Positions 1 through 11,103 are shown, counted from the stretch's first letter. The stretch is 64,000 nt of DNA from Volvariella volvacea V23 (GCA_000349905.1 KB722742.1:487778-551777); one strand, 5' to 3'. Notes: generated by a model from the sequence alone, not told the origin. Program-made: numbers and translations.

Positions 1-143
1 TGATACGAAGACATAGACATGGAAACAATAGCAAAGCTGAGAGACGACAAGTGCCGAAGGTTGGGTAAAATTCCACGAGGTACTATCTTCCTTGCTGATT
101 TTGAGCCAATTCAATAAACTGTTTCCGTTTTTTGGGCAACTTG

Positions 144-581
144 CTAAAACGCGGATGTGGCCTTTTCGACGTCTACTCGAATTTCCACTGCACTCTCTGC
201 GAGACTGGGGTGTGGCGAACGAGAGCTGCGGTTCACTACTTCGACGGAACGATAAGCGGGTGCTGGACTGCCCGCCTGGCTTTCTCCTTCCGCTAGGGGC
301 TCACCGTCCTCACCTCCGATAGCCGTACTTAAGCTGCCTAGGTCCATTCCAAGCCCAAGCCTAATATCCTCCATCTCAACGACATCCCGCTCCAAGTCCA
401 ACTCGACATCCGCAGGGATGCTTCCAACGGTGCTAAGAAGAATATTGGATCCAACTGTCGCGACCACACCCCGAGTATGCCTTCCATATGCGCCAACTGC
501 AGTTTTATTCCTACGGCGTCCAGGGGGAGTGAAGGGGGATGATTGCTGTCGAGTCACCGATTTGGTGGTGAAGGCGGCCAT
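144..581 (-). CDS. Hypothetical protein, probably the first exon of a gene leaving the left edge
   Basis: This is an open frame of 145 codons with an ATG at 579-581. The product is not recognised. Its start is basic and rich in Ser, Thr and Arg. An acidic segment around residues 55-75 follows, and then a Ser/Pro-rich tail. No transmembrane segment or known catalytic motif is visible. Genes here are heavily split by introns, so this could be exon 1 of a longer minus-strand gene that continues beyond base 1. The opposite strand also has open frames, so coding status is moderate. Function is unknown. Confidence 0.4.
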   Translation of the reverse strand: MAAFTTKSVTRQQSSPFTPPGRRRNKTAVGAYGRHTRGVVATVGSNILLSTVGSIPADVELDLERDVVEMEDIRLGLGMDLGSLSTAIGGEDGEPLAEGESQAGSPAPAYRSVEVVNRSSRSPHPSLAESAVEIRVDVEKATSAF

Positions 582-781
582 TCCAGTGCCTTCAGAATGT
601 GATACAGTCTCCGAGCCCCTTTCTCTGAGATCAAGAATCTAGAGCCACTATTATCCGCCACGAAGAATGATAGGAATAGGCTGCGCTTACCAAACGACAA
701 GCTAACACCGGGCCCATCATTACACTCAAGGGAATGTTGATAGCTGAAATCACCTGGCGAGGTCTATTCAAATAAGCGCTT

Positions 782-2160
782 TTACGCGTGGCATGGAATC
801 AAAATCGTACTGGAGATAAAAGACGCCATTGATCTGAGAGAATAGGTAAGCTGAATGAACGCGATACTAAAGAGATCATAGATACCAAGTTGGCAATGGA
901 AATGAGTATGTAGTAGAACACTCCTGCATCATCACCCATGCACGTCATACACATCGTGGAAACGGAGATAGTTATCATCCATACCTTCGCGTAGAAATGT
1001 TTGAATGAGTCGACTGTTAGGACCACCATTGTGCCTTCGAATATCGAATGCTTTCCACACTGTCATGAAAGTGACCATGGTATCGAAAAGGAGTGGTGCA
1101 ATCTGTATTTGTGATTAGAGTCGTTGGATATGTAGGCCGGTGACAATCGTACAAAAAATCCTACAACGGGGAGCTCACTGAATAAAACCGTTGCCACAGG
1201 GAATGAAAAAACGTACCGAGCAAGTGCGCAGAATGGGGTTTGGACATGGGAAAGCATGGACCGTATTCCTACATCCTTGATAAACTATCCATATTTAATA
1301 CGGGACTCTAATATTGGGGACTCACAAAAGGAGGCTTGAAGAAAGGTAGCACTGAGGGGCATGAGACCGGATGTATCTTCCTTGTAGAACTTCAACGTAC
1401 GAAGCATTTGAGTAGCATCCACGTAAAGTTGGTAGGCAACTACTCCCGACAATGCTGAGAGAAGGAACCAGAGAACATAGCCGTTGCGATTGAAGAAGGC
1501 ATAGGTTCTTATGAGAAGTACGGCTGAATATATGCGCGATTCATCAACGAAAATTGCGCATATATTCCCACTGTGACGCCTACATTGTGATCCTACTTGA
1601 TTCCACATAGCGAGCCCAACGGGAATCTGGCTCAGAGGTAGTGTGAGTGTGAATAGTGCGGTTAATGACAACGAGGACCTTATAAATTCTTTCGCAAGTT
1701 GCTCTGGAATGATCCACGACGAAGCAATAAAGCAGATAGGGCACAACTGTGATTACCCAGTAACTGTGTGACGCAGTTAGTTTTAATCCGCAGTTCGCAT
1801 TAGTAAATACCTCACCGACAAAACAGATAGGCCATCTTGACCGGGGTCCAATGGGTTTTCCAGATCTGATACTTGCACTGAGTGCTACATTGCGAATAAC
1901 GATGGAGGAACACACGAAGCGCCACTCTCTAGGAAGGCTGATGATCCAGTCCCAGATGACAACGGCATCTATAAGGACCTCTTAATAAAGCGCATGCAAA
2001 ATCAAATAAAGTCTCGTACACATTGCTAGATATCATAAGAAGGGGATTAGGGAAAGGCTCAATGTCACCGTCGTGGTTGCTTACCACAGAAGTATACCTG
2101 AGTGACATAGATGAAGTGGTTTGCCGCTTCAGGAGTGTCGACCAAATTGAGTGGGTGCAT
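782..2160 (-). CDS. Seven-transmembrane fungal membrane protein (DUF6533-like)
   Basis: I assembled this from several short minus-strand exons. The start at 2158-2160 reads MHPLNLVDTPEAANHF. After an intron it continues with IWDWIISLPREWRF, which resembles the first conserved block of the large DUF6533 family of Agaricomycete membrane proteins. A later exon has WTPVKMAYLFCR, another has RIYSAVLLIRTYAFFNRNG (the usual Arg-Thr-Tyr after a membrane helix), and a last one has GVFYYILISIANLVSM. Introns are about 50-110 nt with GT/AG ends. The family is predicted to have seven membrane helices, and its biochemical role is unknown. Exact exon borders in the middle and the stop near 782 are tentative. 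It is transcribed away from ALG9. Confidence 0.55.
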
Positions 2161-2634
2161 GGGCTCGGTTGAGAGCAGCAGCGGGAAAGGCGACAGAGGT
2201 GGTAGTTGGGAAACAAGAAAGAGGTGGAAGGGAGAAAACGGAAGAAGAACTCTTGTAATTCTAGACGCGGATACGTCAACCAATGCCGCTATAAGCAATT
2301 GTAAGTCGACATTGACCCAACTTGCAGCGAAGCTACTTTCTACATCTTTCCCAAAATGGTGTGCCGGTTTCCATATTCGACATCAACCCGCTACAGAATC
2401 CTTCCAACCTGCCTCTACTCCCACTTCTCCCGTTTCTGGTCTGCATCGAACTGTTGCTGAGTTGTACTGCGCCCAATTCACCCAACAGCTAACGTCCCCG
2501 TGCAGATGCCATGTTGCAACTGAACACTGAGGTATGGTGCACGACTCTGATCGAAAAATGCCGGAGCCGAGATCACGTGATCACCGGCTTCCTACTCGCG
2601 AATCCGGAGACAACGCGCATTTACAGGTGCCGCC
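2161..2634. other. Intergenic region between the 7-TM gene and ALG9
   Basis: This is a divergent promoter region of 474 bp. Its open frames look like chance products. The one clear element is the perfect palindrome at 2571-2582, described separately. No RNA gene or repeat was seen. Confidence 0.5.
2571..2582. promoter_or_regulatory. Perfect 12-bp palindrome GATCACGTGATC with an E-box core
   Basis: The sequence is a perfect inverted repeat centred on CACGTG and lies about 55 bp upstream of the ALG9 start codon. CACGTG is the known core site of bHLH regulators such as Cbf1 or SREBP-type factors in fungi. Assigning a particular factor is inference. Confidence 0.5.
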
Positions 2635-5012
2635 ATGGCTTCCGTGCAAACCATCCGTTTGCCCCGCCCGGACCCCAAGGTGCCCAATAAAGTCGTCGAG
2701 ACTCCTGGACTCCTTCAAGATCGGTACCAACGGTGTGCCCATTTATGTATTCCTCCTGTTCCATTGCTTATCCATCTACCAGGTCAGCCCGTAAGCCATG
2801 GAATCCTTCCAGTTCACTAGCACTTCGGATTCTGTTGCTTGTACGCGTTGCTGGAGCCATGTATGCAAATATTTCAGATTGTGATGAGGGTGAGAAACGC
2901 TTTCTTATATATTTGGTTGAATCTCGTTAATGTGGCATTAGTCTTCAATTTTTGGGAGCCATTGCATTATCTGGAAAGGGGACATGGCTTTCAGACCTGG
3001 GAAACCTCGCCCGCATATGCCATAAGAAGCTGGGCTTACATTTCACTCCATTTGATCCCTGCTCGCCTCGCTCGTTTTCTGCTTGGGAGTGACAAAGTGA
3101 GTCCCATGTAATACGGTCGTCTCCGATTATTCACCATCCCACGCTACCAGAGACCCACTTTCTTCGCAGTTAGAATGACATTGGCACTCGTCAGCGTGTT
3201 GACTGAAGTTAAGCTACACCGTGCGATATCTGATCATATTAGTAGGCGGGTTGGGCGTTATTTCTTCTTCATGATGCTCTTCAACGCGGGTATGTGGAAC
3301 GCTGCGACAGGTAAGACCAAGCGAAGACCACTGCTTCGTGATCTTTGCTCATCTGCGACCAAGCCTTCCTACCATCCTCCTTTGCCATGTATTGCACGGC
3401 TCTGGCCTTTGCCTTTGCTTTAGCTCCTTCGGACAATAAAGACAACAAACGCACCCTTCGTGCTACGCTTAGCTTTGCTGCAGGTGGTGTTATCGGTTGG
3501 CCATTTGCTCTTGCATTAGCCATCCCCTTCATATTCGAAGAGTTATTTGTAGCCGGAGCAGATCGGGTATCTGCAGGATCGCGCTCCACTTGGATAGTTG
3601 CTCGCTGGAAACGTCTAGTATCTGCTGGTTTGCTGTCCCTCCTCATATTTGTGAGCTTAAAGAAACTTTTTTGAAGATCGAAGAATAATAACGATGATTT
3701 TTACAGGTACCCGTTGTAGCAATTGACAGCAGTGCGTATGGCAAACTTAGTCTCGTACCCTGGAACATCATCAAATACAACATCTTTGGCGGCTCAGAAA
3801 GAGGTCCAGAATTATATGGCACCTCTCCCTGGAATTTCTATCTTCTCAATCTAGTCCTCAACTTCAATGTGCTGGCATCACTTGCGCTGCTGTCACTCCC
3901 AGCACTGGCAGTGACTTACAGGGTTGATCGTCAACGACTCGTACCGACAATAGCTGATCAAAGTTCTTGCTACACAATACTTGCACTTCGTCTTGCACCA
4001 TTCTATCTTTGGATTGGTATCCTGAGCGCACAAGCACATAAAGAAGAGCGATTCATGTTTCCCGTCTATCCACTGCTATGTTTTAATGCTGCTGTGACAT
4101 TATATCTTGTTCGTGGGTGGTTAGAAGTCGCTTTCGTCACCATTACCAAGTCACCATATCAAGTGCGTGTTATATCTCGTCACTGGAGTATTTATTATTG
4201 AGCAACTTTAGGCATCCCGATCGTCATTATTCAGAAATTTCACCTCCTCGATTATAGTCGGCACTAACCTCCTATCCATTGCTCGCATCTTTGCACTTTG
4301 GTACTATTATCATGCGCCCATGTCCATCTTTTACCAGTTTGAAGCGACGGAGCTTCCTCGTTTGTTGAACGCTACTGGTCTTCTCCCTCAACCACCTCAA
4401 CACGTACATCAAGATGACCTTCCGCGAATTGACCTATCTCCCGTTGTTCAGTTCGACCTGAGACTGTGCTTAGGCAAGGAATGGTACCGCTTCCCGAGTC
4501 ACTTCCTGGTTCCAGAAGGTATTCGCGTCGATTTCATCAAGAGCGAATTCGACGGCATGTTGCCTGGACATTTCAAAGGGCATGATCCAAGTGATATTAC
4601 TGGCTGGTGGCTTCGACCTGGAACAAGACACGTCTCCTCAATGCTCAATGACCTCAATCGTGAAGAGATGTCCTTCTATGTATGAAAAATCAGCATTTGA
4701 CGGATCTTGTTCGTTACTCACGATACCTATGACCAGGTGCCCGTTGAAACTTGTGACTATCTCGTTGACCTGGATTTTCCAGAGCACCCGTTGTCCACCA
4801 TCCTTGAGCCACGCTATGCCGTGGACAATGAAACCTGGGAGCGTGTAGTTTGCAGGCCCTTTTTGGACACTCAGCACTCAAATCTGTTAACAAGGGTTAT
4901 TTGGATGCCTGGAGAAACCTGGCAGAAGGAGAATAGCTTTGGTGACTTCTGCTTGCTAAAAAATAGAGTGCGGGTGGCTAGCAAAGAAGCCGCGATAAGG
5001 GGGGAAGTATAA
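2635..5012 (+). CDS. ALG9: Alpha-1,2-mannosyltransferase ALG9 (GT22 family)
   Basis: The product adds alpha-1,2-mannose from dolichyl-phosphate-mannose to the lipid-linked oligosaccharide in the ER lumen during N-glycan assembly. The family's N-terminal signature is plain: ANISDCDE, then across an intron FNFWEPLHYLERGHGFQTWE and SPAYAIRSWAY. Later exons give AFLPSSFAMY, VIGWPFALALAIPF, HKEERFMFPVYPL and, near the C-terminus, CLGKEWYRFPSHF and CDYLVDLD, all in the order seen in human ALG9. The protein is polytopic, with many hydrophobic helices. The ATG at 2635 begins MASVQTIRLP, and at least six short introns follow (for example a GT donor after DQR-encoding sequence near 2721 and one at 2888). 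The stop is at 5012. The gene is complete, with the usual fungal length of about 600 residues. Confidence 0.93.
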
Positions 5013-5086
5013 AAGGCTCGCGTTACACTGTAATAATGCACTGTCCATCTGAGTATAGACTTGAATTTTAGCACGAATGCCCTGAT

Positions 5087-6769
5087 ATGCCAGCCGCACT
5101 CTTGCATTGCTCTACGAACATGCCCTCTGAACGACAGCCCCCTTCCTCTCCATCGCTTATTGCGCTCGCTGAATTACATCCCCCTTCCCCTCCTTTATGT
5201 GCCTCATTTCACGTCGCAAATTCCATCACTTTACAAGAGATTCCGATCATATTCGAAGGATGTTCAGATATTGTCACTTCCCCTTGTGGCATCCCACCTC
5301 TATTTTCTTCTTGCGGCCTTGAACCTTCTCAAAGGAGTACCTACCAATATGACATCCAGGATGTCAGTGTCTCCGTTGCAGCTGACTTGCAGGAGCCAAG
5401 GGCTTCAAGTGCTTTGCAACAGGCGGCAACAAAATCATGGATATCCGAACTCGCATTCGTTGGACAGCTGCCTAGTGAAGATAACCCAGATCACGAAGCC
5501 GCAGACGACGCATACCTGGGAGAGGCTCTACCTGCCGAAACGCAGAAGAGTTTACTAACAGAGGAGGCTTTCCAGAAGATGCTTCGAGGTTTTGACCACG
5601 GTTCCATCAACAACTCTGTATCTTCTTCTAGTTCACCAGGTGAACCATCTACTCGGGCTCGGGCTGGTGTCTCCGTACAATCTCGCATTGGACACCCATT
5701 GGATCAGCCACAACATCGGCACCTTGATTCAGGCGGGGTACCCGTGACACCCTACGACGGCAATGGCGAGGATATGCCCCCCGTTCAGATTTACCGTAAC
5801 CCAGGATGCAAGGACCTTAGTTGGCTTCAAGACATGACTGTCAACTTGCTCATAGATCAGGAGGGCTTCCGCTCCGTTCAGCCGGCTTTCAGATTTATCG
5901 GGCTTTCTGAGCGCGATAAAATGGCTCAATTCAAACCGATCAAAAAGCAAGCCTTGCTTTTCCACTACGCACCTTTTGATGGCGCCCCTGTCCTCCGTCG
6001 AATGATGATAAACGGTGTCGAATCTAGAGACTACATTACGCGGCAAGCCTCTTTGTCTCTCAAAGACGAAGGCTTATACGCAGTGTGTGGTTCTGAAGCC
6101 CCTGCCGTGCATAGTTGGAGCAATGAACTTGGTACGGGGTTTGATGAAAGCATAAGCAATAAGAATGTGTTGGTTTGGCGGTTGGATTACCTCGTTTGTG
6201 GGAGGACCATAGGCGTAGATGGAGAGAGAACGATGACACCTTTACACTTTTCCTGTTCCCCACTACTTCTGCACCCGCACCAAGGCAAGCGTGTCAAATT
6301 TATCCATGTAATGAAGAAGAGCGTTATCACGAAACTCGTTGCGGAGAAGATTGGCCCAGGACAATGTCCTAAACCTGTCTCGCCTGCCCCGACGCCTAAG
6401 TACTGTGGAAAGAGCGTCTTCAAGCATCGTCGTGTTCAGTCTCATGCTGTAGCACACTGTACTCAACTTTCACCCCTACACCCTCTACGCAAGAGCAAGG
6501 ACATGAGCCAGACCGACCAAACAGAGGTGCACATTGACCAGGGTAACCTAGAGCGGACCCATCGCCGACGTGCGTCATCTGCGGGAGAGCGACATCGATT
6601 AATGAGGCGCGGAGAGCATCCACATCAGACATCAGTGGGAAGCAAAGCCTCAGATCAACAGAAACCGTCGCAAAACTTTGATAGAGCAGAAGCTACATCT
6701 AGCAATAGAGCTGGAATGATTGGATTGGGTCACGTCCACTGGGCGTGGATGAGCCGTAGAAATAGGTGA
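5087..6769 (+). CDS. Uncharacterised 560-residue protein, single exon
   Basis: This is one uninterrupted frame of 560 codons starting 75 bp after the ALG9 stop on the same strand. The N-terminal third is low-complexity and rich in Ser, Pro and Glu. A more ordered central part, about residues 225-420, has recognisable globular character (for example RRMMINGVESRDYI, LSLKDEGLYAVCG, LVWRLDYLVCGRT and LHFSCSPLLLHP). The C-terminal 120 residues are basic and probably disordered. I do not recognise the family. The central block looks like a conserved basidiomycete domain, but that is only an impression. There is no signal peptide or membrane segment. An alternative start at Met12 is possible. The lack of introns is unusual beside its neighbours. 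Confidence 0.7.
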   Translation: MPAALLHCSTNMPSERQPPSSPSLIALAELHPPSPPLCASFHVANSITLQEIPIIFEGCSDIVTSPCGIPPLFSSCGLEPSQRSTYQYDIQDVSVSVAADLQEPRASSALQQAATKSWISELAFVGQLPSEDNPDHEAADDAYLGEALPAETQKSLLTEEAFQKMLRGFDHGSINNSVSSSSSPGEPSTRARAGVSVQSRIGHPLDQPQHRHLDSGGVPVTPYDGNGEDMPPVQIYRNPGCKDLSWLQDMTVNLLIDQEGFRSVQPAFRFIGLSERDKMAQFKPIKKQALLFHYAPFDGAPVLRRMMINGVESRDYITRQASLSLKDEGLYAVCGSEAPAVHSWSNELGTGFDESISNKNVLVWRLDYLVCGRTIGVDGERTMTPLHFSCSPLLLHPHQGKRVKFIHVMKKSVITKLVAEKIGPGQCPKPVSPAPTPKYCGKSVFKHRRVQSHAVAHCTQLSPLHPLRKSKDMSQTDQTEVHIDQGNLERTHRRRASSAGERHRLMRRGEHPHQTSVGSKASDQQKPSQNFDRAEATSSNRAGMIGLGHVHWAWMSRRNR

Positions 6770-6852
6770 ACTCAAGGGACTTGCTGGTGGCAATAGATTT
6801 CGAGCAATATCCGCATAGATAGCATACTGGGAGTAATGAATAAAACATAAAC

Positions 6853-7316
<464 letters not shown>

Positions 7317-7492
7317 TCTGAATTTACAAGTTTGCGAGGTTGAGTAGTGGTTACCTTGGTGGTTACAAACAGGAAGCTGCAGCTATCGGCATTCAGCATG
7401 CAACGCCTGGCACGTGCCACGGCAACCACATATAGAGCCGAGCACCAGACAGCCTCGTCCTCATCACCTCACTCATTCCCCAACTCGTTTTC
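7317..7492. promoter_or_regulatory. Shared divergent promoter of histone H4 and thioredoxin-like gene
   Basis: Only 176 bp separate the two ATGs. The segment holds a CACGTG box at 7411-7416 inside a longer imperfect palindrome (GGCACGTGCC), and a TATA-like ATATAG near 7429. Sharing of the box by both genes is inference. Confidence 0.5.
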
Positions 7493-8209
7493 ATGTCTAT
7501 CACTCACATTAATTCTCTTTCTAAGCTGAACAGTATTTTGTCCAAGTCCGGACAAAAGGTCTCTGTAAGCTGTCATGCTTGTCTAGGGTACACACCCCAC
7601 CTGATGACGAACCTCAGGTAATTGACTTCCACGCAACTTGGCAAGTCCCTCAGTTTCAACGACTTCACAACTTCAGATAATGCTGCTCCAGGTGTGGCCC
7701 CTGTCATGCGATAGCTCCAGTATTCGAAGCGTTATCAAGACAATATAAGAACGTCAACTTCCTTAAGTGTGACGTGGATGCTGCACCGGATGTGGCCAAG
7801 CAATACTCAGTTACCGCGATGTAAGTGAAGACCAGACGACACGTTTTGCTCTTAATAATGGCATCAAGGCCTACATTCATCTTCCTCAAAGGCTCAACCA
7901 AGGTGGATCAAATTCGAGGCGCTAACAAAGCGTACGTTCATTCGATCCACGTATAGACCACTCGAGTAATGTTCTACACACTCCAAAAGGGGACTGGAAG
8001 ATGCAGTTCGCAAACATGCCGCATCATCGACAGCAGCATTCTCAGGCAGGGGTCAGACGCTTGGAGGTGGACCTGCTCCTGTCGACGTTTCGCATGAAGT
8101 TAACCAAACTATCAACAACGTGAATGCTACGTTCACAAACCTCGATCCCCAGGTCAAAGTTTTACTTGCCTTACTGGGCGCATATGCACTCTTCTGGTAT
8201 CTCAGTTGA
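7493..8209 (+). CDS. Thioredoxin-domain protein with C-terminal membrane anchor
   Basis: This is a disulphide oxidoreductase of the thioredoxin fold. The start at 7493 reads MSITHINSLSKLNSILSKSG. Then come VIDFHAT, the active-site WCGPC, HAIAPVFEAL, FLKCDVDAAPDVA, the cis-Pro motif AMPTFIFLKG, and DQIRGANKAGLEDAVRKH. The thioredoxin part is about 105 residues. About 45 polar residues (GRGQTLGGGPAPVDVSHEV) follow, and the protein ends in one hydrophobic helix, VLLALLGAYALFWYLS. This suggests a tail-anchored protein with its thioredoxin domain in the cytosol. There are at least four introns. The one splitting the Trp codon of WCGPC starts with GC (GCAAGT), not GT. It shares its promoter with H4. 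The exact membrane is unknown. Confidence 0.9.
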
Positions 8210-8498
8210 TGAACGACACTGCAATGTACTTTGCGCACGAGACCTTCTTGTATATGATCTATGGACAATTACTCAATATTCGGTACCCAACTATATGTCA
8301 CTCTGCTGTGGACAGCATATAATCCAGTTCGGGTGCGGCGTGATTAGCTTACATTGCAATACAAGCAAGGCGTCGTTGTGGAGTTACAAGGTATGGCTAC
8401 AATAGAGACGTGCAACATAAGTCTACGCGTGAATTTCATGATGTCAGTTCAATATCCTGTGCAAAGCTGCTTTCAATCCAGGCATCTGTAGAACATAT

Positions 8499-9463
8499 TC
8501 AAGACTCACCACCCCATCCCATATTCTCCCAAGCTTGCCTCGCTGCATCCTCCTTGGCCACCTTCTGATTTCTACCGGTCCCTCTACCACGCTCCACGCC
8601 ATTTACTTGAGTAAAGAATTGTATCAGGCTTCACACATTCGGGGCGCGTAAGGACATACCTAAACATGTGACTGTCCAAGTCGGGAGGTGTGCTGGTCCA
8701 GTCTGGGATGCAGAATAGGTCAAGTGGTAACCCCGTTGCATGGCAGTCTGATTGACTAATGCGAGAGACGGGATGCCTAGACCAGGAGCTGGGGGAGCTG
8801 GGGGATACGGACGACCAGTTGGAAGTGGTGGAGGTGGCATGGTAGGAGGCTGGGGCGGTGATCTCTGCCAGCCGTGGTCGTATGAGGGGGGATCTGTCTG
8901 CATCGGTTGTATTTGTTCTGCCTCAGGCTCTATTATCTGCTGGACCCAGGCTCGTAGGGAATCCAAGCCATTTCGTATAAAAAGTGCACCAGCATACTTG
9001 TTAATGAGCTTCCGCATTTCCTTCACAAGCGTGAGCGTTCAGATATACCGAGCTACGATGGGAGCAACCGTTACTTGGGGGGATTCACGCACGTCGGGGC
9101 GACCTGGATGTGCCCTTATGCGATCGCGAAAGCCATAAGATTGGGCAACTTTCATTATTGAATCGTCGTCAAAGAATTGCTCCCTCTTTTCCTGTAAAGG
9201 CACTCGTTAATAAATTGAAGAATGATAGAGTTGATCCAAACCCTAATTGCTTCACCGGTTGCTAGTCGATCCCTGCTAAAGTAGTAGTACGTTATCGCTA
9301 ATTGCAAGGCACTCCTCCCCAAATCTGCCAATCTCTCTGGGGTGCCATATTCCAAATTGGGTCCCTCATGTGGCAGTGTTGACATTAAGGACTCGTGGGT
9401 GAAGATATCAAGAATGATTGAGGAGGCATCGCCCTCAATAGGAGGAGGTTCGTAGAACGGCAT
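8499..9463 (-). CDS. Degenerate RNase III domain + double-stranded RNA-binding protein
   Basis: From the ATG at 9461-9463 the first exon shows an RNase III-like fold: DIFTHESLMS, then ERLADLGRSALQLAITYYYF, where active enzymes have the RLEFLGDAVL signature. A second exon (9035-9190) continues the domain. A third gives LINKYAGALFIRNGLDSLRAW, matching the end of RNase III domains. A Pro-rich linker of about 45 residues follows. Then comes a dsRNA-binding domain: LALVNQTAMQRG, GPAHLPTWTVTC, VNGVERGRGTGRNQKVAKEDA, ARQAWENMGW. The acidic metal ligands of RNase III are replaced (Glu to Ala, Asp to Arg, and Asn in the later motif), so it is probably a binding protein and not a nuclease, like mitoribosomal mL44 or RNAi cofactors. 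The 3' end (8499 or slightly lower) and the splice near 9030 are uncertain. Confidence 0.75.
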
Positions 9464-9517
9464 TGTTTTGTGGAAACCTGATCACAGCTGCGGGGCTTAT
9501 ATATGGAATCAAGAGCA

Positions 9518-9523
9518 CACGTG
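9518..9523. promoter_or_regulatory. CACGTG box upstream of the dsRNA-binding protein gene
   Basis: A CACGTG hexamer lies about 55 bp before the minus-strand start at 9463. The distance resembles that of the ALG9 box. Its function is inferred only from position and motif. Confidence 0.35.
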
Positions 9524-9658
9524 CCATTGGCCCAAAATCAAGTGTCAACCCAATAGCGTAGTCCCCCACAGCTGGGCTGCGTGAAGAAGCGCGTATCACT
9601 ACAGGACTGTGGTAATGCGTACAACTCGAATGCCCCCTAGCCACTTCAGAAGAATGGA

Positions 9659-10853
9659 TTAAGATCCACCGATGTGCTGACCCCCTGCCGCAGAGTTCAG
9701 GCTTATATGAGCATTTCTCCGCTTCTGCAAATGAGTCTAGTTCGACTCACCGTTTATGTGAAGCACGGCACCAGTCATGGCATTGGAGTCGCTCGATGCT
9801 AAAAATACGAACGCAGGTCCTACTTCTGCTGGCTGTGCTGCTCGATTATGAAGGGGCAATCCGACGCCAAACTCTTCCATATTGTCGGCTGATCTGGATG
9901 CCGCTTGTAAGGCCGTCACAACAGGCCCAGGAGCGACAGCGTTGACCCTGATACCTGATTTTGCGAGCTGTATAGCAAGGGAGCGAGTGAAAGTCACGAT
10001 AGCTCCCTTTGTAGCGCTATAATCAACTGAGATGAAGCATAGGGAGTCGATACAAAGCAAATCCTGAAAGTTACGATGAAGCCCTACCCATGCCTACAGA
10101 GCCCTTATACGCGACAACCGATGCCGTATTGATGATAGCTGAACCACGTTTTAGGTATGACAGGGCATACTTGGTGACAGCGAACATTTGCAGTGTGTTG
10201 GACTTGAAAGTGCTCTCCACATCACTTAAGTCAATGTCTTTGAAATCTTTGCACATGCTGCAACGCAAATATGAGCTCGATACCAGCTTGACAAGCAAAG
10301 CTCATGCATTTGTTTGGCGGCGTTGTTCACAAGAATATTCAAAATTCCGAACATGATCCTCGACAAGCGCTTTGCAATTTTGTTCTTCCATGAGATCCAG
10401 ACAGGTAAGAGTGACCCTAGAGCCTGAGGCTTCAATCATTTTCTTGGCTTCTTGGGCGTCCTCCAGTTCCTCAGGTAGATGTGTGATGGTGATGCCGGTG
10501 CATCCCTCTCTTGCGAACATTATAGCAGCCGCACGACCAATACCACTGTCCCCTCCCGTTATGATGGCTGTCTTTCCTTGAAGCCTGCAATTGCGAATAA
10601 GCCCAGTGTTTCGCAACGTGGAAGCGAGGTATGCCTACTTGCCCACGCCCTGGTACTCCCGCAAACTTGGATTTCCCTCGTTGTCCCAATACTCCAGTTT
10701 CGTGTACTCAACACCAGCTAATTCCAGGTGAGAACGATGAAATTTGTTCGAGATGCATCATACGAGCTAGGTTTTATCTAGTCCGGGATACGGTTGCTCC
10801 TGTTTTTGCGGGACAGCAACAGAGTAGGCCGTGATGATGTCCTGAGACGACAT
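9659..10853 (-). CDS. Short-chain dehydrogenase/reductase (glucose/ribitol dehydrogenase-like)
   Basis: This is an NAD(P)-dependent SDR of the subfamily with an N-terminal extension. The start MSSQDIITAY with EQPYPGLDKT and an exon reading YTKLEYWDNEG precede the core. The cofactor motif is TGGDSGIGRAA, then ILVNNAA. The catalytic Ser is in INTASVVAYKG, and the Tyr/Lys pair in VDYSATKGAIV. RVNAVAPGPV and the terminal FVFLASSDSNAMTG follow, and the last exon ends NGGQHIGGS before the stop at 9659-9661. All catalytic residues are present and the length (about 300 residues) is normal. At least five exons are needed. The substrate cannot be told from sequence. It is divergent from CutC across 250 bp. 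Confidence 0.9.
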
Positions 10854-11041
10854 TTTTCGCAAGTGCAATCTAGACTGAGATGAGCAAGCGATAGTTGGGA
10901 CCCGAGCGAGACGACGGAACATACTCCTGTACTTGTACAGTGCTGTGGGTCTCAAGCTCGCACCTCAGGCATGACGTCAAGCGGTAATGCGGTCATTTCA
11001 TTGCACAAAACAAAAAGTGCAATAATCTATTATTAAATTAC

Positions 11042-11047
11042 CACGTG
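11042..11047. promoter_or_regulatory. CACGTG box in the SDR/CutC divergent promoter
   Basis: The hexamer, in the context ACCACGTGAGTG, sits 57 bp upstream of the CutC start within the 250-bp shared intergenic region. It is a candidate bHLH site, by motif only. Confidence 0.35.
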
Positions 11048-11103
11048 AGTGTGACACCCGCGCAGAAATAGCCCCGAAATTCGGACGCCGAATAGTCAAG
11101 TTC

